Shown: positions 19,881-29,602, numbered from the stretch's first letter. The stretch is 64,000 nt of DNA from Streptomyces carminius (GCF_002794255.1 NZ_PGGW01000019.1:250501-314500); one strand, 5' to 3'. Notes: generated by a model not told the origin, from the letters alone. A program made the numbers and translations.

Positions 19881-22322
19881 GTGATGAGCGGACAGGCACG
19901 GCTGGCGCTGTGCGCCTGGGTGGCCACACTGGCCTCGGCATGCGCCCTGCTGCCGCTGGTCGGCCCGGTGGGCTGGCTGGCGCAGGCAGCCCTGCTGCTG
20001 GGCATCCAGACGGCGGTGGGCGCGGCGGCCCGGCGCAGGCCGCTCCCCGGCGGGGCGGTGGTGGGGATCCAGGCACTGGTGACGCTGCTGCTGCTCACCC
20101 TCGTCTTCGTCCGGCGGGAGGCCCTGTTCGGGGTGGTGCCGGGCCCCGACGCCTTCGAGGCGTTCGGCGCGCTGCTGACGCAGGGCACCGCGGATGTCAG
20201 CCGGTTCTCGATCCCGGCCCCGGTCACCGACGGCATCCGGCTGATGCTGGTCGGCGGGGTGGTCGTCATCGGCCTGCTGGTCGACGCGCTGGCCGTGACG
20301 TACCGCAGCGCGGCCCCGGCCGGACTGCCGCTGCTGGCCCTGTACTCCGTGGCGGCCGGGCTGGCTCCCCGGGAGGGGGTGCGCTGGCTGTGGTTCCTCT
20401 GCGCGGCCTCCGGCTACCTGCTGCTGCTCCTCGCGGAGGGCCGGGACCGGCTGTCCCAGTGGGGCCGGGTGTTCGGCGGCCGAGGCGGCGGCCGGGACGG
20501 CACGGACCGGCCCGCGGGCATCGGCGCGGAGCCGGGAGGCTGGCGGGCGGACGACTCCGCCGTGGCGCCGCTGCGCACCGGGCGGCGGATCGGCGCGGTC
20601 GCCCTGGGTGTCGCCCTGGTCGCCCCGGCCGCGCTGCCGTCGCTGAGCGGCGGGCTGCTGGAGACCGCCCGCGGCGGGCGGGGACCGGGCGGCGGCACGG
20701 TCTCGGCGGTCAATCCGCTGGTCGCGCTGGAGAACAGCCTGCAGCAGCCGGAGAACCGCACCGTGCTGACCTACCGGACCGACGCCGAGAGCACCTCGGA
20801 CATGTATCTGCGGATCGTGGCGCTGGACGAGTTCGACGGCGCCGCGTGGCGGCCGTCGGAGCGGCGGATCACCGAGCTGCCGCAGTTCCTCCCCCCGGTG
20901 CCCGGGCTGTCCGGGGACGTCCGCACCGACGAGGTCACCACCATCGTCCGGGCCGCCGACTGGTACGCGCAGAGCTGGCTTCCCATGCCGTACCCGGCCG
21001 ACGAGGTGCGCATCGGCGGCCGGTGGCGCTTCGAGCCGGAGGGCCGCACCGTGGTGGGCGACCGCGGCCAGACCACCCGGGGGGCGCGGTACCAGGTGAC
21101 CAGTCTGGTGGTGCAGCCGACCGCGCGGCAGCTCGCCGAGGCGCCCGAGCCCTCGGCGGCGTTGCGCGCGGAGTACACCGAGGTGCCGGGCTCGCTGCCG
21201 CCGGTGGTCGCCGAGACGGCACGGAGGGTCACCCGGGGGGCCCCGAACGACTACGCGGCGGCGGTCATGCTCCAGGACTGGTTCGCCGCCCGGGGCGGCT
21301 TCCGCTACAGCACCGAGGTGGAGGCCGGCACCGGCAGTCAGGCCATCGCCCGCTTCCTGGAGGACCGGGAGGGCTTCTGCGTCCACTTCGCCTTCTCCAT
21401 GGCCGCGATGGCGCGCACCCTGGACATCCCGGCCCGGGTCGCGGTGGGCTTCACGCCGGGCCAGCCGGACGGTGAGGGCGGGATGACCGTGGGGCTGCAG
21501 GACGCGCACGCCTGGCCCGAGCTGTACTTCGAGGGCGTGGGCTGGACCCGTTTCGAGCCCACCCCGAGCCGCGGGAACGTCCCGGAGTACACCCGGCCCG
21601 ATCTGCCCCCCGTCGACCGGCCGAGCGTTCCGGCGCCGCTGCCCGAGGACGAGGCCGAGCCGCTTCCCCTCCCGTCGCGGAGCGCGGAGTGCCCCGTGGA
21701 CGTGCGGGCCCAGGGGGCCTGCGACCCGGCGGCCCCCGCCGGGGACGACGGCTCCTCCGGCGGTTCCCTCGCGGACTCGCTGCTGCGTCTGGGGACGCCG
21801 GTGCTGACGGCGGCGGGGCTGCTGGCGCTGCTGGCGGGCCTGGTGGCACTGCCGGGACTGTGGCGGCGCCGGGTCCGGTCCCGGCGCATGGGCGGCGGCC
21901 CCGACCCCGGGACCCGGACGCTCGCCGCCTGGCGGGAGACGGTCGACTCCGCCTGGGACCACGGCATCCTCCCCCAGGAGTCCGCCACGCCGCGGATGAC
22001 CGCGGCGCGCATCGTACGGCTGGGCAGGCTGGAGGGCGAGGCGGCCGAGGCGGCACACCGGCTGGCCACGGCGGTGGAGCGGGCGCTGTACGCCCCCGAG
22101 CCGCGGTCGGCGGAAGGGCTGGCCGAGGAGGTGCGGCGGGTGCGGGACGGGCTCCGGGAGGCCGCCGGGCGCCGGGCGCGGCTGCGGGCCCGGCTGCTGC
22201 CGCGGTCGGCCGTACGCATGGTGTGGGCGGTCTCGGATCGCTGGTCGGCGGTGGCCGAACGGTACGGCGGGGCACTGCGGAGGACGGTCGCACGGCTGCG
22301 GCCGTCACGGCAGCGGGCCTGA
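19881..22322 (+). CDS. Membrane-anchored transglutaminase-like protein (TgpA/DUF3488 type)
   Basis: The 813-residue protein has an N-terminal block of about six membrane helices (1-260), an extracytoplasmic transglutaminase-like domain with C500 (EGFCVHFA) and H543 (DAHAWPE), then a Pro/acid linker, one more helix near 640-665 and a cytoplasmic DUF4129-like tail. The third triad position sits in RFEPTP. GTG 19881 follows GAGGAGGGG, 24 nt after DUF58, and ATG 19884 is an alternative. The likely role is in envelope modification, inferred from the operon. The stop is followed at once by a 48-bp palindrome. Confidence 0.92.
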   Translation: MMSGQARLALCAWVATLASACALLPLVGPVGWLAQAALLLGIQTAVGAAARRRPLPGGAVVGIQALVTLLLLTLVFVRREALFGVVPGPDAFEAFGALLTQGTADVSRFSIPAPVTDGIRLMLVGGVVVIGLLVDALAVTYRSAAPAGLPLLALYSVAAGLAPREGVRWLWFLCAASGYLLLLLAEGRDRLSQWGRVFGGRGGGRDGTDRPAGIGAEPGGWRADDSAVAPLRTGRRIGAVALGVALVAPAALPSLSGGLLETARGGRGPGGGTVSAVNPLVALENSLQQPENRTVLTYRTDAESTSDMYLRIVALDEFDGAAWRPSERRITELPQFLPPVPGLSGDVRTDEVTTIVRAADWYAQSWLPMPYPADEVRIGGRWRFEPEGRTVVGDRGQTTRGARYQVTSLVVQPTARQLAEAPEPSAALRAEYTEVPGSLPPVVAETARRVTRGAPNDYAAAVMLQDWFAARGGFRYSTEVEAGTGSQAIARFLEDREGFCVHFAFSMAAMARTLDIPARVAVGFTPGQPDGEGGMTVGLQDAHAWPELYFEGVGWTRFEPTPSRGNVPEYTRPDLPPVDRPSVPAPLPEDEAEPLPLPSRSAECPVDVRAQGACDPAAPAGDDGSSGGSLADSLLRLGTPVLTAAGLLALLAGLVALPGLWRRRVRSRRMGGGPDPGTRTLAAWRETVDSAWDHGILPQESATPRMTAARIVRLGRLEGEAAEAAHRLATAVERALYAPEPRSAEGLAEEVRRVRDGLREAAGRRARLRARLLPRSAVRMVWAVSDRWSAVAERYGGALRRTVARLRPSRQRA

Positions 22323-22370
22323 CCCGCCGGTTTCCGGGGGTGCCCGCGGGCACCCCCGGAAACCGGCGGG
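22323..22370. terminator. Perfect 48-bp palindrome after the transglutaminase operon
   Basis: The two 24-nt halves are exact reverse complements with no spacer, starting the base after the transglutaminase stop. It works in either direction and lies between convergent genes. Confidence 0.8.
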
Positions 22371-22437
22371 GGACCGGATGTGACGGGTGAGGGGCCCTCC
22401 ACTGTGTGGAGGGCCCCTCACCCGTCACATCCGGTCC
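22371..22437. terminator. Perfect 32-bp hairpin, bidirectional terminator
   Basis: Arms 22371-22402 and 22406-22437 are exact reverse complements around a 3-nt loop (TGT). It directly abuts the preceding 48-bp palindrome and lies 48 nt beyond the stop of the leftward DUF3040 gene. Confidence 0.8.
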
Positions 22438-22485
22438 GTCACCGTCCGCCGGTGGCCGGCACGGCTCGATCCCTGCCGCCGTCCC

Positions 22486-22881
22486 TCACTGCTGCTCGTC
22501 GCGGCGGCGCTGCCAGCGCTCCTCGATACGGTTCATCATCGAGCGGCGCGGCCGTCCCTGCCTGCGGGAATGCGCCGGCCGGCCCGCCTCCTGGTGCTGC
22601 TCACCGGGCTTGGGCGCCTTACGCCAGCCGGTCACCGCGAGAACGGCGCAGCCGAGCATGACGAGGAAGCCCAGCACGCTGACGACGACCTGCTGCGCGA
22701 CCATCCCCGCCATGAGGAGCGCGACGCCCACCAGAAAGCCCGCGACCGCCTGGTAGACCCGTCGCCGGGTGTACGTGCGCAGCTCGCTTCCCTCGAGCGC
22801 TGTCGCGAACTTGGGGTCTTCGGCGTACAGCGCTCGCTCCATCTGCTCGAGCATCCGCTGCTCGTGCTCAGAGAGCGGCAC
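22486..22881 (-). CDS. DUF3040 membrane protein (SCO2097-like)
   Basis: This 131-residue actinobacteria-specific protein opens with MPLSEHEQRMLEQMERALYA, the DUF3040 signature, then has two adjacent membrane helices (about 42-63 and 65-86) and a basic cytoplasmic tail. The S. coelicolor orthologue SCO2097 has been linked to sporulation septation and division-protein interactions (from memory). The GTG start follows AGGAGG at 6 nt. Confidence 0.88.
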   Translation of the reverse strand: MPLSEHEQRMLEQMERALYAEDPKFATALEGSELRTYTRRRVYQAVAGFLVGVALLMAGMVAQQVVVSVLGFLVMLGCAVLAVTGWRKAPKPGEQHQEAGRPAHSRRQGRPRRSMMNRIEERWQRRRDEQQ

Positions 22882-23172
22882 GGAGTCCTCCTACTCGTCG
22901 GTCGCGGGGGCGACCGGATGCGACCCTTCAAGGATAGGCAGGGATCCGCCCCCGTGAAACCCGCCCCTCTACACCAGTTCGTGCCACCGGGACCGAGATG
23001 CCGGAAGGCGGTGGTGGACTCATTCCCCCGCCGCCGGGCCGTCATGCCGGGAAGGTGTCCCTCGATCATACGGCGGGAAGCGGCCGTTCGGGTCGTCTGT
23101 GGCCTACCGCACGCACTCCGGAAGGGCCTCCCGCCGTGCGCGCGGTGTGCGGCCGCCTCCTTTGGACTCCGG
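22882..23172 (-). promoter_or_regulatory. DUF3040 upstream spacer with possible promoter
   Basis: No gene is supported in these 291 nt. A possible minus-strand promoter is TTCACG-16 nt-TATCCT near 22933-22960, about 55 nt before the DUF3040 start. Confidence 0.3.
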
Positions 23173-23940
23173 TCAGCCCGCCGCCGGGCCGGAGCCGGTA
23201 CGCGCCAGCACATGGAGGTGCGCCGCCACGGACCGGAAGGCGGGCAGTTCGGCCACGGCCTCCTCCAGCCGGGCCAGGGCCCGGGCCGCGCCCGGGTCGG
23301 TGTCCACCAGGGCGCCCGGCACCAGATCGGTGAAGACCCGCACCCCGTGAACCGCGCCGACCTCCAGTCCGTTGGCGGTGACCAGGGCGGTGAGCTGCTC
23401 GGGGGTGAAACGCCGGGGCACCGGGTCGCCGCCGCCCCACCGCCCGTCGGGATCGGTGAGCGCCCGGTGGGCCTCGGCGAAGTGCCCCGCCAGGGCACGG
23501 GCGAGCACCATGCCGCCCAGTCCCGCGGCGAGCACGCTCAGGGTGCCGCCCTCCGGCCGCAGCGCGGCCGCCGCGTTGCGCAGTCCTTCCGCCGGGTCGT
23601 CCACGTACTCCAGGACCCCGTGGCACAGCACCATGTCGTAGCCGCCGCGCTCGGCCACGTCGAACAGCCCGTGCGCGTCGCCCTGCACCCCGCGCACCCG
23701 GTCGGGTACGCCCGCCTCCGTCGCGCGCCGCTCCAGTGCGAACAGCGCGTCCGGGCTCGGGTCCACCACGGTGACCCGGTGGCCGAGCCGGGCCACGGGG
23801 ACGGCGAAGTTCCCGGTGCCGCCGCCGGTGTCCAGGATGTCCAGGACATCCCTTCCCGCGGCCTTGGCCCGGTCGTCGAGCGCCTCCCGCAGCACTTCCC
23901 AGACGACGGCGGTGCGCAGGGACGTATGGGGGCGAGACAT
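23173..23940 (-). CDS. Class I SAM-dependent methyltransferase
   Basis: The 255-residue protein has SAM motif I LDTGGGTGN (36-44), the acidic end of strand 2 in VVDPS (about 59-62), and VLCHGVLEYVDDP, a post-motif typical of SmtA/UbiE-like small-molecule methyltransferases. The substrate is not apparent. The ATG has GAGGAG upstream. It stands alone between the DUF3040 and HEPN genes, an arrangement conserved in Streptomyces. Confidence 0.88.
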   Translation of the reverse strand: MSRPHTSLRTAVVWEVLREALDDRAKAAGRDVLDILDTGGGTGNFAVPVARLGHRVTVVDPSPDALFALERRATEAGVPDRVRGVQGDAHGLFDVAERGGYDMVLCHGVLEYVDDPAEGLRNAAAALRPEGGTLSVLAAGLGGMVLARALAGHFAEAHRALTDPDGRWGGGDPVPRRFTPEQLTALVTANGLEVGAVHGVRVFTDLVPGALVDTDPGAARALARLEEAVAELPAFRSVAAHLHVLARTGSGPAAG

Positions 23941-24048
23941 GGCGGACGCTCCTCGGCGGCTGCGGGACGCTGGCCGGCCCAGCCTATTGCGTCACCGCGG
24001 CCGGAGCCGCCCGGCCCGCCCCGTTGCCCCCCACTGCCCCGGCGGCAT

Positions 24049-24573
24049 TCAGCCCGCGCGCAGCTCCGGGTCCTCCCGGCCCCGCAGCCCTGCCCGGCCG
24101 GACCGTCCCGCCGACTCCTCCTGGGCGATCCTGGAGTGCGGCAGCGCGGGCTGCTGCACCAGCATCTGCTCGACGATCCGCAGGAACATCCCGGCGTCGC
24201 GCATCAGCTCCTCGGCGTCCCGGCTGCTGGCCGCGCCCGCGATACCCGCCTCGGCCCGGGCCCGCTTCGGCGCCCCGGCGGCGAACAGCCGGCTCCACTC
24301 CTCCAGCTCGGGCGCCACCTCGGGCAGGACCTCCCAGGCGCTGCGTATGCGTTTTCTGGCGCGGGCGGTGGACTCCGGCCGGCCGCGCACCGCGAGCACC
24401 GCGGCGGCGGTGCGCAGGGCGGCGAGGTGCGCGGCGGCGTACCGGTCGTTGGAGTGCTCCAGCTCCGCGGCCTCGTCGAGGCCGTGCTGTGCCTGGGCGA
24501 GCAGGTCGAGTGCGGCCGGCGGGGCCGCGGCCCGGCGCAGCACGGGGTGGACATCCTTCGGGGGCCCGTTCAT
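24049..24573 (-). CDS. SAV_6107-type HEPN domain protein
   Basis: This 174-residue, mostly helical Ala/Glu/Arg-rich protein resembles the SAV_6107 HEPN family: helices with ALDLLAQAQHGLDEAAEL, then YAAAHLAALRTAAAVLA. HEPN domains often bind nucleic acid or act with nucleotidyltransferases, but no RxxxxH RNase motif stands out and no partner gene is adjacent. The ATG has AGGAGG 6 nt upstream. The function is unknown. Confidence 0.8.
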   Translation of the reverse strand: MNGPPKDVHPVLRRAAAPPAALDLLAQAQHGLDEAAELEHSNDRYAAAHLAALRTAAAVLAVRGRPESTARARKRIRSAWEVLPEVAPELEEWSRLFAAGAPKRARAEAGIAGAASSRDAEELMRDAGMFLRIVEQMLVQQPALPHSRIAQEESAGRSGRAGLRGREDPELRAG

Positions 24574-24618
24574 GGCGAACCTCCTGTCGTCGTCTGACTG
24601 TGCACGCGTGTGCTGGTC

Positions 24619-24634
24619 ACGATGGGAACATCGT
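24619..24634 (-). promoter_or_regulatory. Inverted repeat ahead of the HEPN gene
   Basis: ACGATG-GGAA-CATCGT is a perfect 6-bp inverted repeat 46 nt upstream of the HEPN start, in promoter range. It is a candidate operator. Confidence 0.4.
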
Positions 24635-24824
24635 TGCGCATGCCACTGACAATCGACTCTGACCTGGGCAGACGTCCCTTCACAGGGCTTTGCCCGAACC
24701 CGGGGCGTTACCCTGACGTACCGTCCCGGCGCGCCGGGACGCCGGGGCGCGAGAGGCACCGGGATGCGAGAGGCACCGGGGCGCACGGGAGGCACGGGAC
24801 CGCCGCGGCGCGGACCGGAACGGC

Positions 24825-24866
24825 GGAAGCGGGCGGCCCGGCCTGTAGGCCGTGCCGCCCGCTTCC
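24825..24866. terminator. Isolated strong hairpin in a 516-nt gene-free spacer
   Basis: GGAAGCGGGCGGC (24825-24837) pairs perfectly with GCCGCCCGCTTCC (24854-24866), with a further GGCC-TGTA-GGCC stem inside. The spacer 24574-25089 separates divergent genes and holds a run of short GAGGCACCGGG-like repeats (about 24725-24800) but no supported coding sequence. A terminator between divergent genes is unexplained unless a small RNA is made here. Confidence 0.55.
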
Positions 24867-25075
24867 GTCCCCCGTGGTTCCCCGAGCGTTCCCCCACGGA
24901 CGGCCACGCCCCGTTCCGCCGCCCCGTGCCGGCGGTGCGGTGCGGTAGTGCCCGTCGTCTCCGACTCTGCCGTCCACGCCGTCCGAAGCCCATCCGCACA
25001 GCTACTCAGAACCGTACTCAGGCGCTTCCACTCCCTTCTGCGTACGGCGCCCCGAAGCTGTTACCGCCACCCGAC

Positions 25076-25081
25076 TAGAGT
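25076..25081 (+). promoter_or_regulatory. -10 box of leaderless flavoprotein gene
   Basis: TAGAGT lies 8 nt before the ATG at 25090; no Shine-Dalgarno is present. Confidence 0.45.
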
Positions 25082-25089
25082 CCCTCCCC

Positions 25090-26613
25090 ATGGCACGGAC
25101 TGTGGTGATCGGCGCCGGTATGGGCGCCATGGCGGCCGCCGCCCGGCTGGCCGCGGCGGGCCACCGGGTGACGGTGTGCGAGCGGTCGGACACCTACGGC
25201 GGCGCGGTACGGCGCCACGAGCGGGACGGGTTCGGTTTCGACACCGGCCCGGGGCTGCTCCACCTGCCCGCCGTCTGGCGCGACCTGTTCGTCAAGACCG
25301 GCCGGGAGCCGCTGGAGGAGTGCGTCGGGCTGGAACGGGTGGAGCCGGCCGTGCGGCACGTCCTGGCCGACGGCACCGGCGTCGTCCTGCCGGGCGGCTC
25401 CCGCGCGCGGGTGACCGGCGCCCTGGACACCGCGTTCGGCGCGGGCACGGGTGAGCGGTGGAGCGAGCTGCTGGTCCGGGCCCGCCAGGTGTGGGAGACC
25501 ACCCGCCGCCCGCTGCTGGAGGAACCGCTGACCGCCGCGGCCGACCGGGCGGCGCTGGGCCGCGACCCGTATCCGGCGCGGCGGTACGGGCCGCTGCGCC
25601 GCCGCGCCACCACCTTCGGCCGGGCGGTCCGCGCCGAACTGCGCGATCCGCGGCCGGCCGCGCTGCTGGAGAGCTGTGTGCTCGGCTGGGGCCTCGACCC
25701 GCGCACGGCACCGGCGAGCGCCGTCGTCCTGCCGTACCTGGAGCAGACCTTCGGCACCTGGTACGTCGCCGGCGGGCTGCGCGCGCTGGCGGACGCGGTC
25801 CACGAGCGGTGCCTGGCGCGCGGGGTGGAGTTCCGCTTCGGCACCGGCGTCTCCCGGATCACGGTGGCCGACGGCCGGGCCGCCGGGGTGGAGCTGGCCG
25901 ACGGGACCGGGATGGCGGCCGACACCGTGGTCTGCGGCACCGGCTCCCGGTCGCTGTACGAGGCCCCGGACGCCCCCGGGGACCCGCAGGACGGCGGGAA
26001 CCGCGGGCCCGGCTCCGCCCCGGGACGGCTGACGGTGCTCCTCGCGCTGCGCGGCGCCCGGCCCGCCGGCACCGCACACCGCACCGTGGTGCACCTGTCC
26101 GCCCCCGGGAAGGCGGTGCGGACCGTCACCGTGCTGCGGCCCGGCGATCCGGCACTGGTGCCCGACGGCGGACACGAGTCGGCGGTGCTGTCGGTGACCG
26201 TGCCCCCGCACCGGGCCGGGGCGGCCCCGCCCGGTGCCGTGCTGACGGCCCCGGAGTGGCCGGGGGCGGTGGACTGGACGGCGCCGGGAGCGGCCGAACG
26301 CCTCGCCGACGAGGCACTGGCCGCCGTGGACGCCGCCGGGGAGGCCCTGGGCGGGCGGCTGCTGTGGCGGGAGGTGCGCACCCCGGCCGACACCGAGCGG
26401 GAGACCGGGGCACCGGGCGGCGCGGTGCCCGCCCCCGCGCTGGCCGGGGCGGACGGCGCCTTCCTGCGGACGGCCAACCGGGCACCGCTGCCCGGGCTGT
26501 ACCGGGCGGGGGGCTGGGCGCATCCCGGGGGCGGGCTGGCGCACGCCGGGATGTCGGGGGCGCTGGTGGCCGGGCTGGTGGTCAAGGGGGACGGCTGGCG
26601 CGGCTCGCGGTGA
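25090..26613 (+). CDS. Phytoene desaturase-like FAD-dependent oxidoreductase
   Basis: The 507-residue protein has an FAD Rossmann motif GAGMGAM (9-15) ending in E31, the CrtI-type segment [19 protein letters not shown], a central [16 protein letters not shown] and a C-terminal FAD contact near [19 protein letters not shown]. These place it with carotenoid desaturases/isomerases and their relatives. No other carotenoid gene is adjacent, so the substrate is unclear. It starts at an apparently leaderless ATG. Confidence 0.85.
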   Translation: MARTVVIGAGMGAMAAAARLAAAGHRVTVCERSDTYGGAVRRHERDGFGFDTGPGLLHLPAVWRDLFVKTGREPLEECVGLERVEPAVRHVLADGTGVVLPGGSRARVTGALDTAFGAGTGERWSELLVRARQVWETTRRPLLEEPLTAAADRAALGRDPYPARRYGPLRRRATTFGRAVRAELRDPRPAALLESCVLGWGLDPRTAPASAVVLPYLEQTFGTWYVAGGLRALADAVHERCLARGVEFRFGTGVSRITVADGRAAGVELADGTGMAADTVVCGTGSRSLYEAPDAPGDPQDGGNRGPGSAPGRLTVLLALRGARPAGTAHRTVVHLSAPGKAVRTVTVLRPGDPALVPDGGHESAVLSVTVPPHRAGAAPPGAVLTAPEWPGAVDWTAPGAAERLADEALAAVDAAGEALGGRLLWREVRTPADTERETGAPGGAVPAPALAGADGAFLRTANRAPLPGLYRAGGWAHPGGGLAHAGMSGALVAGLVVKGDGWRGSR

Positions 26614-26635
26614 GAACGCCCGCCCTCGCGGTGTG

Positions 26636-26655
26636 CCGCGGGCGGACGCCCGCGG
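26636..26655. terminator. Hairpin between convergent genes
   Basis: CCGCGGGC-GGAC-GCCCGCGG, an 8-bp stem between the flavoprotein and the leftward membrane protein. Confidence 0.5.
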
Positions 26656-26659
26656 CGGG

Positions 26660-27697
26660 TCACCAGCGGGACTGGTCGCCGTAGTAGTAGCCGGCGCCGG
26701 AGGAGGTGTCGTATCCGGCCTCCCCGTTGGGCCCCTGGCCGTACTGGTCCCCGTAGCCGTCACCCGTGCCGTACCCGTACTGGCCGCCGTAGCCGTCCTG
26801 CCCGGGCTGGGGCTGGGGCTGGGGCTCGGTGTCGCGCTGCTGCGGCACCCACACCTCGCCGGACGGGACGTCGGACGGGTTCTGGCCGTACGGCTGCTGC
26901 GGTGCGCCGGCGTACGGGTCGGCGCCGTAGCCGGCTCCGTAGCCGCCGGTGCCGTAGCCGCCGGTGTCGTAGCCGCCCGAGTAGTCGGGGTAGGGGGCGT
27001 ATCCCTGCGCGGCCTGGGAGGAGTCCGCCGCGGTCGCGTACAGGTCGTCGTAGGCGGGCTGCCCGGGCATCCCGGTGCCGTCGCCGTACGAGCCGGGGTA
27101 TCCGGAGTCGCCGGCCGCGGCGTACTGCCCGTCCTGCCCGCCACCGGTGCCGTACCCGCCGTAGCCGTACTGGCCGCCGTAGCCGTCCTGCCCGCCACCG
27201 GTGCCGTCCGCCGTGCCGTACTCGGCGTACCGCTCGCCGGGTTCCTGCTCGCCGGGCTGCGGCTCCCGCGCGTAGACGCCGTACTGGCCGGTGTCGTCGG
27301 GCAGCGGCTCCGGCCGGTAGGCGGACTGCTCCCCGGCCCCCTCCGCGGTCTCCTCCACGCGCAGGTCGGTGACCTCCAGCTGCGGTCCGGCCTCCTCCGG
27401 GGGCATGGGCCGCACCTCCCGGCGGCTGCCGACTCCCGGCAGACCGCCGATCGCCCAGCCCGCGGTGAAGCCGCGCCGGTAGGAGAGCGTGACGAAGGTC
27501 TGACCGACCGCGAAGGCGGCTGCGCCCAGTGCGATCAGGGGAAGCGAGGGCGCCAGCTCCACACCGACGACCACCATGGCGAACCCGCCGAAGGCCAGCA
27601 GCCGCCAGCGCAGCCGCGCCTTGTACTGCAGCAGCACCTCGGCCAGCAGCCACACCGCGACAGCACCGAACGCGATGTGGAGGAGCGTCCACCCCAT
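26660..27697 (-). CDS. Membrane protein with long Gly/Tyr/Gln-rich tail
   Basis: The 345-residue protein has two or three N-terminal membrane helices (about 3-22 and 33-70), a conserved cytoplasmic segment ([21 protein letters not shown]), an acidic stretch and then about 190 residues dominated by G, Y, Q, D and P with repeats such as GGYGTGGYG and GGQYGYG. The tail resembles disordered, condensate-prone regions. The ATG at 27697 has GGGGAGG upstream and is preferred over GTG 27712. Orthologues occur beside metF in Streptomyces; function unknown. Confidence 0.82.
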   Translation of the reverse strand: MGWTLLHIAFGAVAVWLLAEVLLQYKARLRWRLLAFGGFAMVVVGVELAPSLPLIALGAAAFAVGQTFVTLSYRRGFTAGWAIGGLPGVGSRREVRPMPPEEAGPQLEVTDLRVEETAEGAGEQSAYRPEPLPDDTGQYGVYAREPQPGEQEPGERYAEYGTADGTGGGQDGYGGQYGYGGYGTGGGQDGQYAAAGDSGYPGSYGDGTGMPGQPAYDDLYATAADSSQAAQGYAPYPDYSGGYDTGGYGTGGYGAGYGADPYAGAPQQPYGQNPSDVPSGEVWVPQQRDTEPQPQPQPGQDGYGGQYGYGTGDGYGDQYGQGPNGEAGYDTSSGAGYYYGDQSRW

Positions 27698-27727
27698 GTG
27701 CGTCCTCCCCACCCGTGTCCGTTTTTC

Positions 27728-28648
27728 CTACCGGCCCCGCTGGTGCAGGCCCAGGTTCTCGTAGATCTCCAGTGTCGCCGTGGAGCGGTTGAGGGTGATG
27801 AAGTGGAGTCCGGGGACGCCTTCCGACATCAGCCTCGCGCACAGTTCCGTGGCGTACTCGATTCCCAACGAGCGTACAGCGGCCGGATCGTGCTCGAACG
27901 CCAGGATGCGTTCGGCCAGTTCCGGCGGGAAGGGCGCGTCGCTGAGCTGGGCGAACCGCTCGATCTGCCGCACGTTCGTGACGGGCATGATCTCCGGGAT
28001 GACGGGAGTGGCACAACCGGCGGCGGCTACCCGGTCGCGCAACCGCAGGTAGTCCTCGGCGTGGAAGAACATCTGGGTGATGGCGTAGTCGGCACCGGCC
28101 CGGCACTTCTCGACGAAGTACCGGGTGTCGCTCTCGACGTCGGTGGAGCGCGGGTGCATCCCGGTGAAGGCCGCGACGCCGACGCAGAAGTCACCCGACT
28201 CCTTGATGAGCCGGACGAGGTCGGCGGCGTACATGACGCCCTGGGGGTGGGGGATCCACTCGCCCGTCGGGTCGCCGGGCGGGTCGCCGCGCACCGCGAA
28301 CATGTTGCGGATGCCGGCGTCCGCGTACTGGCCGATGACGTTGCGCAGCTCGGCCACCGAGTGGTCCACCGCGGTGAGGTGCGCGACCGGGGTGAGGGTG
28401 GTCTCGGTGGCGATCCGCTCGGTGGCCCGTACGGTGCCTTCCCGGGAGGAGCCCCCGGCGCCGTAGGTCACCGACACGAAGGTCGGGGAGACCGCCTCGA
28501 CACGGCGGACCGCGTCCCACAGGACCCGCTCGCCCTTCTCCGTCTTGGGCGCGTAGAACTCGAAGGAGTACGAGCGTTCGCCGGAGGCGAGCAGCTCGCG
28601 GACGGTGCGTGCGCGATCCGTCCGGGTGGAGGGGGTACCGAGAGACAT
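27728..28648 (-). CDS. metF: Methylenetetrahydrofolate reductase MetF
   Basis: MetF reduces 5,10-methylene-THF to 5-methyl-THF for methionine synthesis, using FAD. The 306-residue barrel has E30 in SFEFYAPK (catalytic Glu), VTYGAGGS, and the folate/FAD segments [10 protein letters not shown] and [18 protein letters not shown] (28655-28660) lies 6 nt before the ATG with no ribosome site, suggesting a leaderless message. It is 30 nt upstream of the Gly/Tyr-rich gene and may be cotranscribed with nothing else. Confidence 0.96.
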   Translation of the reverse strand: MSLGTPSTRTDRARTVRELLASGERSYSFEFYAPKTEKGERVLWDAVRRVEAVSPTFVSVTYGAGGSSREGTVRATERIATETTLTPVAHLTAVDHSVAELRNVIGQYADAGIRNMFAVRGDPPGDPTGEWIPHPQGVMYAADLVRLIKESGDFCVGVAAFTGMHPRSTDVESDTRYFVEKCRAGADYAITQMFFHAEDYLRLRDRVAAAGCATPVIPEIMPVTNVRQIERFAQLSDAPFPPELAERILAFEHDPAAVRSLGIEYATELCARLMSEGVPGLHFITLNRSTATLEIYENLGLHQRGR

Positions 28649-28654
28649 ACCCGC

Positions 28655-28660
28655 AGGCTA
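28655..28660 (-). promoter_or_regulatory. -10 box of leaderless metF
   Basis: TAGCCT on the minus strand lies 6 nt before the metF ATG. Confidence 0.45.
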
Positions 28661-28758
28661 ACGGGCGGTTCCGGCCGACACCGCACGGCCGGATGCTTTC
28701 GCCCCGTTTGTCCGCCCGCTGCCCACCCGCTGTCCGGCAGGTGGACGGCGAGCGGTCC

Positions 28759-29478
28759 TCAGGCCCGCCGCAGCCGCTCCGCCAGCCGTGCCGCCGCCGC
28801 TCCCGGGTCGTCCGCCTCGGTGATCGCGCGGACCACCACCACCCGCCGTGCCCCCGCCGCCAGCACCTCGTCGAGGTTCCCGGCGTCGATCCCGCCGATG
28901 GCGAACCAGGGCCGGGACGGCCGCCGCGCCGCCGCGTACCGCACCAGCGGCAGCCCGGGGGCCGGCCGGCCCGGCTTGGTGGGGGTGGGCCAGCAGGGAC
29001 CGGTGCAGAAGTAGTCCACACCCGGCTCGGCGAGCGCGGTGTCCACCTCGGCCCCGGTGTGGGTGGAGCGGCCGATCAGGACGCCGTCGCCCAGGATCGC
29101 GCGGGCCGCCGCCACCGGCAGGTCCCCCTGCCCCAGGTGCAGCACGTCCGGGCCGGCGGTACGGGCCGCGCGGGCCGCGTGGAGGACGTCCGCCCGGTCG
29201 TTGACCGCGAGCAGCTTCCCGTGTCGGCGGCAGGCCTCGGCGAACACCTCCAGGTGCGCCAGCTCCTCGGCCGCCTCCAGGGTCTTGTCGCGCAACTGCA
29301 CGATGTCCACCCCCGAGGAGAGCACCGCGTCCAGGAAGGCGGGCAGATCACCGCGGTCGGTGCGGGCGTCGGTGCACAGGTACAGCCGGGCGTCGCCGAG
29401 CCGCTCGCGTGCGGTCCCGGCCTCCGGCGTGTTCGTGGTCGCGGTGGTCGCGGCGGTGTCAGCGGTCTCAGGGGCCAT
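28759..29478 (-). CDS. thiE: Thiamine-phosphate synthase ThiE
   Basis: ThiE joins the thiazole phosphate and HMP-PP moieties. The 239-residue barrel has [14 protein letters not shown], and [12 protein letters not shown] (phosphate/pyrophosphate loop; the family more often has GPVFPTPTK), then GGID. The first 22 residues are a Thr/Ala low-complexity tail. The ATG has GGGAGGG upstream. It reads away from the thiOSG operon, and no riboswitch is seen in front of it. The preceding palindrome separates it from the gene upstream. Confidence 0.94.
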   Translation of the reverse strand: MAPETADTAATTATTNTPEAGTARERLGDARLYLCTDARTDRGDLPAFLDAVLSSGVDIVQLRDKTLEAAEELAHLEVFAEACRRHGKLLAVNDRADVLHAARAARTAGPDVLHLGQGDLPVAAARAILGDGVLIGRSTHTGAEVDTALAEPGVDYFCTGPCWPTPTKPGRPAPGLPLVRYAAARRPSRPWFAIGGIDAGNLDEVLAAGARRVVVVRAITEADDPGAAAARLAERLRRA

Positions 29479-29501
29479 CGCGGGCCCTCCCCCCGGGGCG
29501 G

Positions 29502-29547
29502 GGTGTGCGGGTGGTGGCGCCCGGCCGGGCGCCACCACCCGCACACC
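29502..29547 (-). terminator. Perfect 46-bp palindrome upstream of thiE
   Basis: Two exact 23-nt reverse-complement halves with no spacer, 55 nt after the Rv2175c-like gene stop. It probably ends that leftward transcript before thiE. Confidence 0.75.
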
Positions 29548-29602
29548 GGTGGATCGGTCGTGCGGTTCTCGGCGGACCGGTGCCCCGGTCCGGCCGGGTC
29601 GG

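Noticed and set aside
24725..24800. Short GAGGCACCGGG-like repeats as a CRISPR array
   Set aside because: Units are about 10-20 nt, irregular and lack unique spacers; no cas genes are in the window.
24610..24948. 112-codon plus-strand frame in the spacer before the desaturase-like gene
   Set aside because: It crosses a strong hairpin, has Arg/Gly/Pro-rich composition and no ribosome site.
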